A stretch of DNA of 64,000 bases from Dysidea avara (Eukaryota; Porifera; Demospongiae; Dictyoceratida; Dysideidae), in contig NC_089280.1 of the NCBI RefSeq assembly GCF_963678975.1, forward strand, positions 16,342,780 through 16,406,779, in the 5' to 3' direction. Positions within the stretch are counted from its first letter, which is position 1; every line of letters starts with the position of its first letter. Shown one piece after another: positions 56,049-64,000 of this stretch. The notes under the pieces were generated by a model that did no database searches, had not been told where the DNA came from, and was given only the letters and a program-made list of their open reading frames with translations. A program made the translations under genes and the position numbers.

Positions 56049-56280
56049 CCAAGGGGAGAGAACTAGCTAATAATCTGGACAGAAGCAGGAAAAGTCCCTA
56101 GTCCTGCCAAAGTGTAGTCAACAGCATAACTTGTTTGTATCTGCAGTCAGTACACCTATGTATGTAGTTTACATTTGTACATGATGAGACACATTTGTTA
56201 AGTTTGACTTATAATTTACAGCACATGGTTATCTATGGCCACCAAGTTTAGATGTGCAGCTAGATGCAAGGTTGTAAAAA
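56049..56280 (+). pseudogene. Duplicated last exon of TRAIP, broken
   Basis: After an intron-like tgttttgtgtcttttatag, the sequence reads PKGRELANNLDRSRKSP and meets a stop. The genuine exon 14 (32143) reads PKGRQPAAVSNNLDRNKK. Flanking similarity extends upstream (aatgttgactaa) and downstream (tttacatttgtaca), and both copies follow a CA microsatellite. It is therefore a DNA-level duplicate, not a retrocopy. No other TRAIP exon is nearby. Confidence 0.8.
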
Positions 56281-56864
56281 CAATTTCAAAAAAATAAACC
56301 ATAAGAATAGAGATCACTGGAAAAAATAAAACAAGTCAGTAGACCATGTCAAACCTATTTAGCCTAAAACACTTGGCACAGATGGGACTGAATGGACATG
56401 GTACATACCCTGCCTGATGGTAATACATGTACATGTATCATAGAAAAGTTTAAAGAGTTCTTGCTATAAAATAGAGCTGGAATGAATGTACAAATACATC
56501 TTCCGAAGCTTCTTTTGAAAGTGTTACTGAAGCTTCGAAGTCAATAATTGTAATGAAATAATTGATGGTTATTAGGGTTTACACTATAGTACAGGCTTCT
56601 ATACTTTGTTATAGCTCCAGTATAACCACTGTTTAAACTATAACTATACCAAAAAATACACAAATTTCAGAAGTAAAATACTTGTGCACTGGTTTAACAT
56701 GTTAGTATCCATGGTAACGAAGCTTTGGTGGGGTAAAGCAGCATCTGAATGTTATGAAACCAAACGAAGCTTTGAACCATTTGTCTCAGCTCTACCACAC
56801 AATAATCTCATATTGGTATTTGCTTGCTAGCACATATTATATGCCCTTACCATCTTTAATAATA
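56281..56864. other. Gene-free stretch
   Basis: Nothing recognisable apart from short palindromic segments around cgaagctt (about 56505-56540 and 56716-56770). Confidence 0.4.
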
Positions 56865-57105
56865 ATAGCCAAGATGTGAAAAAACTTCCAACCTTCAATA
56901 GCCTTGGTGAAAAAAGTTGTGACTCAAAGGTGGCAGATGGCTCTATGTAATATCATTGCAGCCATTTCTTGAATTGGCTGCCACCTTTAATTTCACAACT
57001 TTTTCGCCATTTCTTGAATTGGCTGCCACCTTTAATTTCACAACTTTTTCACCCATGCAGGCTATTGAAGGCCACACCCTTTTTCACAGCTTGGCTGTTT
57101 TGGCC
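56865..57105. repeat. Foldback MITE with ggtggcagccaattc repeats
   Basis: The ends agccaagatgtgaaaaaa and (inverse) agccaagctgtgaaaaag are inverted repeats, as are the inner blocks cttcaatagcc and gttgtga. Two tandem copies of gccatttcttgaattggctg lie at 56960 and 57004. Confidence 0.75.
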
Positions 57106-59231
57106 TGGAATAATCAGTGCTTTTTCTTTTAATTTGTGACTTAGATTCATCGACTCTGAACAGAGATCTGTGCATGACAATTCCAAGTGTTAGGCTTTAA
57201 TGATGGTCCATTATAATTCTATTGACTTGTTTAACTTTTGCTCTTCTTTTTTTTGCAGCGATCTCTTATTTTTTAGAATTATTTTACACTAATTTGTGTA
57301 CTTTTATAAATTCATTTGTGGATAAATATGTACCAGAAATTGTGCATAACATGAGAAGTGTCTGGTGCTTGATGTTCCACAGTATCAAACATATCCATCA
57401 AGTTGCATATATCAGTATAGTTATTCAGTTGACTAAAGTCATTATCATTATTCAATCAAGCCAAAGTTACCAAACAACAGTGTGCTGTCCTTTTGTAATT
57501 TAACTATTTATTTTGTACTAATCTATAGGCAGTGTACAGCTATGGTCAGCAATGTATTATATAATATGGTCTCTGGTAGCACTTTTGGTATCATACAGTA
57601 CAGTAGCACTGTATATTAGGATCATGGAGGTTTGTATTTTTCTGTCCAAAAAACATCACCAGCTTCACCTGGAACCTTGGCAATATTGGTTAGGCATAGC
57701 CAATCCCAAAAGTGCCTTCAGTAGCTACAATATTATAAATGCTTTCAATAGATTGCTACATAATCATTCAATAGAACTTTCCCAAAGGCTCCAACAACAA
57801 AAACATCTACATGTGCTCCTCTCAAATGATTTTGAATCTTTATTTCCCCCATGATTCAACACTACTAAATGTCAGCAGTTAAGTTGTGTTTGGAGTCTCC
57901 AGGCATCTCTTGTTCTAGGAAAACTTCTCCAAGTGATCATGGAACAACCCGCTGCGGTCTCTGGAGGATTTCATTGTTGCATTCCCTTACTAGTCCCATC
58001 ATTGGGCAACAGTGATTCAGGACTTGAGCCAGTGCTTATTTACATTTCTATTGATCTTCTCAGTGTTGAGCCATCCCTATGATGGTAAACCAGTATAGGT
58101 AGCAAATGATGTGTACTGGTCCATGGGTATCCAGTGGTTGCTACTAACTAGAATGAAGGAAATCTTTACTTGGTGATTGGCTCTCTTCCATGCTTCCAAG
58201 TGGTGCTGGTTGAAGCAGTCCCTCGGTATTCCAGACACTTTGTGGTGTTGATTAGCTACAACTGTTGTGTCCTCCATCTTAAGGTCTAGGGTACCACTTC
58301 CTTTGCATAACTTTGCACCAATTGGGTTCAAGTAACAGACTCCCATACTGAGAGGTGTGTGTGTGTGCTTTCAATGCTTCTGTTCACAAAGTTGCAGGAC
58401 GTGGGAAGAGCATCTTGCCCTTGCTCTGGTGGTATAGTAGTTATTGTGTGGCCACACTCTTCACATGGTTATCTTCATTGGTGAGGTATTTGAATGCTTG
58501 GGAGGCCCATGCAATCTGTAGGTCCTCTGCAACAAAGGGATAAAGAGAAAGGGAGTTAGTACAAAGGGAATTATTAAAGAGAACAGTACTTAAAAGTGGG
58601 GGGCAAGTCATGTGGGGTGGCTGTTTAAAATCATTAAGTGTACCATATGCGAAGCATGCCAATACTACTAGGGTCTGGGGGCATCCTCCACAGGAAATTT
58701 TTGAATGCTTTGAGATTGAATCGAGAGCATTTTCAGTGTGTACTAAATAAGATACTCCTATGACAATGACTATCATTTTTTAAACGTACTATAAAATTTG
58801 ATACGTCGGTAAATGAAGGCATTTCAGATACACTCATGCTCTTGATTATGTATAGATATATGCGTTAATGGAGACAGATTGAAATAATTACAACACTGTA
58901 AATTGATGGTATGACTCCTGCAATCACATCAAGTGACCACAGGAGTCGTACCATCAGAATAAACTTCAAATTTACAGTCAATGATTCTGCTGAGTGTTCT
59001 GTTAAAGTAGCTAAGTGACTGCTCTATTAGAGTATCTCGATTTCGTGCACTCCCAGCACTGATTCATGCAGTATTCCATTCTTGCACAAACTTTAGCGCA
59101 AATCCTAATAAATTAAGTTAGCTAATGAGTACAATAGACACTTTACAATAATCAAAAGTGCATTGGAAAAGTGAAGGGAGCGGGCAGTTGCCCGCTCTAG
59201 CATTGTTTTGTTTGGTTAAGTACCCCCAAAG
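57106..59231. other. Gene-free stretch with a repeat fragment and the dispersed motif
   Basis: Positions about 57588-57765 are a diverged fragment of the composite family tail in minus orientation (tcatacagtacagtagcact, tattggttaggc). A degenerate plus a good minus-orientation copy of the dispersed motif lie at 58993-59034. A GC-rich perfect hairpin, gagcgggca-gt-tgcccgctc, is at 59179-59198, just 3' of the U2 gene on its strand. No conserved exon was found. Confidence 0.5.
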
Positions 59232-59421
59232 GGGGTGTGAGCTACCCAGGAGGTGCTGCAATACCTGGGTAACTCGTGGAGAGGGTGAAGCAAGCTTCAA
59301 GCTCCTCTCCAAGTTCCACAAATTAGAGTAATATCAAATAGGCTAATAGCCTATGTGTCAGATATTACACTGACAAGAACAGTTATTTCGTATGATCTTA
59401 GCCGATAGGCCGAGAAGCGAT
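59232..59421 (-). ncRNA. U2: U2 snRNA variant with altered branch-point recognition segment
   Basis: Read on the minus strand, 190 nt align end to end with metazoan U2 snRNA, the spliceosomal RNA that pairs with the intron branch site. The 5' end (ATCGCTTCTCGGCC, GGCTAAGATCA) including stem I and the U6-pairing bases is kept. Stem IIa carries a compensatory change (A48-U65 to G-C). Stem IIb has a new sequence but a perfect 7-bp stem (ATAGGCT/AGCCTAT). The Sm site is AATTTGTGG. Stem III (GGAGAGG/CCCTCTCC) pairs, and loop IV keeps TATTGCAGCACCT for U2B''. Nucleotides 30-39, normally AGUGUAGUAU, read UACGAAAUAA. The core GUAGUA is therefore GAAAUA, while the length is unchanged. It is either a specialised variant or a recent pseudogene of one. 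Confidence 0.88.
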
Positions 59422-59849
59422 AAAAACTGAAGTACTTTCATTCCTTTTATACCTCCACATGCTAGTTGTACTTGTGGGATGAAATTCCCACGCTTGACTT
59501 ACGTTATTATCCGTTTATTTCAGTGAACTCTTGGATATCGCTTCAAATATTTGTGATTGTGGCTCAATCAGTTGAGCCAACGATACGATCTACCTCTTCA
59601 CGTTCTCCAGACATCTTAGATAAACTGAAAAAGACGTCAGTCTTGTCGATGTGAGCCAATGGAGGAGAATACACCTGGTGAACGTGACACAGTGGCCTGG
59701 GACTGTGCGTGGTAAGGGTAAGTCATTGTCGTGAGTCCATTCGACTACTGACGCATTTCGCTCATGGATCACTGTTGGATATGCTTGGAGTGAATGGCCG
59801 TTTTACTGGAGAGTGACCGTGAAACTGAGCCGCATAATATCGGATCCAA
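59422..59849. other. 5' flank of the U2 variant
   Basis: This should contain the snRNA promoter. A palindrome, gtgggatgaaattcccac (about 59474-59491), sits 53-70 bp upstream of the U2 start, roughly where a PSE would be, but I cannot match a known PSE. Nothing else was recognised. Confidence 0.45.
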
Positions 59850-59926
59850 CCCCCCCCCCCCCCCCCCCCCCCCATTCCCCTTCCCAAAAACTTGTGCAAG
59901 ATCGAGATACTCTAATAGAACAGTCA
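59850..59926. repeat. Poly-C tract and dispersed motif, probable MITE end
   Basis: A run of about 24 C (59850-59873) follows cggatccaa. The dispersed motif follows at 59908-59926. This resembles the subterminal layout of the hAT MITE at 9638 (ggatccag, G run, motif). The other end was not located. Confidence 0.6.
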
Positions 59927-60484
59927 TCACATAACACTATATTGACTAGATATGTGAGATCTAGAATCTTCCACAGTTGCTAAATATGAAAACTAGCATC
60001 TGCAGCTAGCTAGACTTATTTTCATGCCTCTATATGCTCTCCAGGGCCTGATACTCTGCACTGATAACAAACAATTTATTTATATTGTACTGGACAGCCA
60101 GTAATTACTGCATGATGCGTCCAGGGGGACCAGCCCAAGGAAAAAAATCTAAATACACACGTACATTATGATTAGCTAACTACTTGCAATTACATTAACT
60201 ACAAATAAATCAACTGAGTCTAATTCAATTAAATGGCGTAAGTAATTCCAATCTTCAATTGTTCTAGGGAAATAACTAAATTCATATGAATTGGTGTTTA
60301 TAAATGGTGTTGAGAAATGTAAGGAATGATAAGATTTGGTCGATTGCACTGAAGTTTCTTGATTATAATAATCCGAAATTTCAATCTATATGTCTGTTAA
60401 TTACAATTAAGTTCAGTTGATTTATTTGAGTTAATGAGAGAGTGTGATTTGATACAGATTTATAATCACATTGAGGTGAGCTTA
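59927..60484. other. Gene-free stretch
   Basis: Nothing recognisable. Confidence 0.4.
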
Positions 60485-60869
60485 TAGTATGTTCACGTTG
60501 AGCTGAACCCTCAAAAACACTTAATAACTCATGGATGCAATTACACACGATCTTGAAATTTGGCTCATTTGTAGTACTGCTTGACCTGCTAAAAATATTT
60601 CAAAATCTTGTTGTTCAAATGTTAGACATAATATTTACGGTCAATCAAAATTTTCACAATACATTTCCTATGGGAAAGCCATATAAGTACAGTGCCCAAT
60701 ACAGCCATTTCCCAAACTTGTAATGGAGCCAAACCGTACGTGTCTGTTGTTGACACCTTTGCTGTTACCAATAATCATCTGGTTGGCTGAATTTTTAACT
60801 CTGTTGAGAAAAAATCCACTTTTAATTTTTAGCCGTTTTTTCAGGATTCAGCTCAACGTGAACATACTA
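60485..60869. mobile_element. Tc1/mariner-type MITE, copy 2
   Basis: The ends tagtatgttcacgttgagct and its inverse are flanked by TA. The interior is about 90% alike to 41575-41942 (atttggctcatttgtagtac, atcatctggttggctga). Confidence 0.88.
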
Positions 60870-60909
60870 TAGTCATTGGGAAGTGGTAGAATTATCCAGT
60901 AACTAGCCT

Positions 60910-61359
60910 TCATTGCAACTCTGTACGTAACTGTTTGTTGGATACTCTCTCCTGAGGTGTCAGATCTGGTGAAATAAAAACATTCTTGTGTGTACTACCG
61001 TTTCGTAAGCTTTTAGCATTTCTCAGGATTTGTCTTCTAACAGAGCTATTAGATAGCATTATCAGTAAGGGTCTTGGCTTATTATTTCGTTTTCCCAGAC
61101 GATAGCATTTAATTGTCTCCAAGCTGGTGATTTTAAATTTAGAGTGAACAAGCTCTTGAATGCTGTTCAAATCAGCTGTCTGGCATTCAGAGCCAGTAGG
61201 GGCAGATGCTTCAAGTAAATCATAAATGATAAGACTTTGTTTGTGTCTTTTACGATCCATGTACTCATCTACAGCATTAAATGGTGAAGCATGAAAAACT
61301 GTGTGAGCCTGTTCACTTAGATGAAACGGTGGAGGTGAGTTGGTTTTGTGACTGGTCAT
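60910..61359 (-). pseudogene. LINE ORF1-like (RRM) fragment
   Basis: A 149-aa frame has the signature of the nucleic-acid-binding ORF1 protein of non-LTR retrotransposons. RKRHKQSLIIYDLLEA starts the RRM-like fold, then YRLGKRNNKPRPLLIMLSN and RRQILRNAKSL, and the end is NVFISPDLTPQERVSNKQLR. The family pattern is R..N(L/I)(V/I)(I/V).G..E, LGK....RP..V.F, and F(I/V).(P/E)DLT..ER. It meets a stop soon after this motif. No endonuclease or reverse transcriptase follows downstream, where a MITE begins 40 bp away, so it is a truncated relic. Confidence 0.72.
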
Positions 61360-64000
61360 TGTTAGTGCAATTAATCTTTTCTGCTAACTTAGCTAACTCA
61401 ACATAGCTAGTTTGGCAGTTATCCTCTTTAGATGTAGCTACATTATATTTATCCTTCGTCATGTGATCTGTTCCACTCAAGGATCAACTTCTTATACTGG
61501 CAAACTTCATTGCACCAATCTTTCACATTCTCTTGCTACAATGCACAAGGTAGCTACTGTATGAGTGATGCAGTCTTGAAAACTGAACTGCATATTCTCA
61601 ATATTTGGTTAATCACTCTTTAATAATGGGGGAATAGCTACGTGCAGCAGTAAAAATACATGTGGGTGCTGATGAAAAAACAAAATTATTATATAGCTAC
61701 AATATACCTTCATGGTGGGCCACAAAACTCGCAGGCTACAATCTGAGTGTTTAACTACTCCATCCCCTGACCCTCAGCCATAGTACAGGAATTACATCAT
61801 TTCCTCCTACATTTTAACCTCTGTGTTGATGCGGTTCCAGGCAGTGCAACTTAAGTTTTACTGTATTATCCCAGTATTTTATGTCCTAGCATTTCACATA
61901 TTTCCAGAGAAGCCAAGTTCAGTTCTACTATCCTGTGTTAGCACTTCCGCAGATTTTCGACTTCAAGAGCTAGGAGAAGAGCTAGGAGCTTGGAAGTATT
62001 CCTTTGAAAACACTTGTCTAACAATGTCAAGTCTAACCGTGAACGAAGCTCATTTACAGACACTAACAGTCCAATCCAAATTCAGCGACTTTGCTAAATT
62101 GTGACACTATTTTGGAAAACCATACATCTGGACACATTGGCCAATTTTGTTTTTTATAGCTACAATGAAGCACTGAGTGGTTACCTACCTTGTGTGAAAA
62201 TTTTGTGATGATACGTTGAAGCATTCCAAAGATATGGCCAATTTACTGTCTAATACATTACAAACTAACTTTTCATTATCAGTTTTTTGAACTGAATAGT
62301 GATCAGATGTGACAAATTGATGACAAATCACTTTGTTGACAAAGATCACCATTCTTACAATCTAAAATTAATGAAAAGAGATTCTTGAGAGTTTAATCAT
62401 GTGTTCTTTGTGCTTTTTCTCAATTAAATCACTTGTAATATTGTGTAAAGACAGGAAAATGTTTGGTTTTGGGAATGAACAAATCACCTCCCACGCATTG
62501 TGAAACTACTACATGGTCTGATATAATTCAGTATATCTCCTAGATAAAAGAAGCTATGGGTGTGAAATTTCACAGCAAGAAGGCTTAATAGTTGCTTTAT
62601 CAGAATATGTAAAAAAAGTAATTTAAAAAAAATCACTGAAATTTTCAATTGAGAATTTCCACAAATTTTGCATGTGCCTAGATGTATGGTTTTCCAAAAT
62701 AGGGTCACAATTAGAGAAGTCGTGTAACACCTGGAACAGATTGATGGCAGGATTCCATCCTCATTTTTTCTGTGAACCGCTTCTGATACATTGCCAACTG
62801 AAGTTAACTTATAAGAATTATGGTGCATTCAGTCTGATGTGCGATGTATATACTTTTATGTGGCTCTTCCAGGCCTACAACTGCCCACAACTTAGGTGGC
62901 ATTGAATCAACAATGCTATAGATATATACCAACATGATTTGGTTCTCCATCTTCTTGCCTCTAGACTTGTGGACATGTTTGTCAGTTGTTCATGTATCCA
63001 TGTGTATGCTGACATATCAGGCTTGCGAGCTAGTGAAGGTCCTCAAGCAACTGTCCCATCAAACTTGTTGATACTTACAGAGCAGATATCATTGCCTACA
63101 ATTCTGAAACATCCACTGTTGCTTTACTGGAACTGACTTGTCCCTTGAGCTCTGAAAATCACATTCAAGCAGCTAGATCTATATAGGAAGCAAAATAAAA
63201 CTAACCTACAGCTGCTTGCAGAATTACAGATTGATAACTATTATGAAACAGTGGAAATTAGTGTGCTACAGGCCACCATCAGCCTATAGCTAGCTGTATT
63301 CAGAATTTCATACGTTTTTCTGACTTTATTCCGTCGTCCGTTACCACAAAATCTTCTATTCGACAGACTCTTGATGATACAGCTAATGTATATCCTGTTC
63401 ACAAAAATATTCTTGGACACCTTAGTCAATGTAGTAATGTGACAAATTTTCTATTTTCATAGTTTACATTTTTTTCTTAACCTTTCCGTGCCCACACATA
63501 ATATGAAGTCAGGTTGTACCGAGGTCTCATCCTAAATATTACATGTTTCTTCATTTAATAATGATGGTTCTCTCTTTCTTATAGCATAGATGTTGTATTA
63601 AAAGGTACTTGTTCATGCAGCACAACTATTTGAGATATATTCTATAGTTTAAGTGGTATTTAATTAAATTTTGTGACCATGCAGATTTTTCAAAACCGAC
63701 CCCACTGTAAGTATAGTTGCATACCTACCCTTTGGTGGGTCTAAATTTCACTGGAGGTCACTTATTGTTAACTTTATGTTTCAGATCCCCCTCCTGTAAT
63801 GCTATGTCTCACCGCCTAAATTTGGTGATTAATATTACATCATGCAAGTTTTCACCATTATTCCATCCATCTCAATGTATTGTGATTAATAGAAGTTATA
63901 AACTAACACTACCAGAGACATGTACATGAAGGCTAGATGGGCTGAAGACTAACCTCAATGTCAGGGAGGAGGTTTTAATTAATAACAATCTTACATACAT
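61360..64000. other. Gene-free stretch
   Basis: No conserved exon, RNA gene or repeat boundary was recognised. Open frames such as 61823-62104 and 62484-62828 have no family resemblance. Confidence 0.45.

Noticed and set aside
58077-58346. 89-aa ORF with GSGTLDL, recalling the receptor ectodomain
   Set aside because: Similarity is limited to seven residues, and no membrane segments or signal peptide are present.
59118-59321. 67-aa minus-strand ORF over the U2 gene
   Set aside because: It lies within a structured RNA and has no protein family resemblance.
59232-59421. U12 snRNA instead of U2 (segment gaaataac resembles part of U12)
   Set aside because: The 5' end, stem I, stem IIa, Sm-site position and loop IV all follow U2, and the U12 branch-recognition segment is absent.

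Overview
This window is animal nuclear DNA: AT-rich, with spliceosomal introns, long (TG)n/(CA)n microsatellites, a BEL/Pao LTR retrotransposon (a metazoan lineage), relics of LINEs and hAT transposons, and many foldback/MITE repeats. Very short introns (44-64 bp) next to multi-kilobase transposon-filled ones, and 7-transmembrane receptors resembling no textbook family, suggest a non-bilaterian marine invertebrate. A demosponge is my best guess, but the sequence alone does not prove it.

Layout. 0-14 kb has no recognisable gene. It holds MITEs, a ~0.87 kb inverted repeat (4.3-5.2 kb), a hAT-like MITE inside a TG tract that continues as 321 pure TG units (5.66-6.98 kb), a LINE 3' end (7.75-8.26 kb) and a nested DNA-transposon complex (9.5-10.98 kb). 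At 14.2-14.7 kb two genes sit head to head with 99 bp between start codons: TEN1 (minus strand, CST telomere-capping subunit) and TRAIP (plus strand, RING E3 ubiquitin ligase acting at stalled replisomes). TRAIP was reconstructed as 14 exons over 17.6 kb (14678-32253, 438 aa, all phases consistent). Its introns host a full-length but decayed BEL/Pao element (16534-22597, 5-bp target duplication), a ZMYM1-like hAT transposase relic (28.0-30.0 kb) and several MITEs. At 33.7-36.4 kb lie four 3' exons of an unidentified coiled-coil gene (minus strand).

39.7-54.5 kb holds two intronless paralogous 7TM receptor genes (minus strand, 380 and 381 aa). Between them are an ATR kinase pseudogene fragment (42.9-43.7 kb), a tyrosine-kinase fragment (42.4-42.5 kb) and a hierarchy of nested repeats (43.8-53.3 kb). 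At 56.0 kb there is a broken duplicate of the last TRAIP exon. At 59.23-59.42 kb (minus strand) lies a full-length U2 snRNA homologue. Its stems, Sm site and loop IV are preserved, some by compensatory change, but the normally invariant branch-point recognition segment is rewritten. The last 4.5 kb holds a mariner-type MITE and a LINE ORF1 fragment.

The two intact housekeeping genes act in genome maintenance (TEN1 at telomeres, TRAIP at replication forks) and probably share a bidirectional promoter containing an E2F-type site and an E-box. Most of the remaining DNA is transposon debris. A ~19-bp motif (tactctaatagaacagtca) recurs about 17 times on both strands, often just inside MITE ends.
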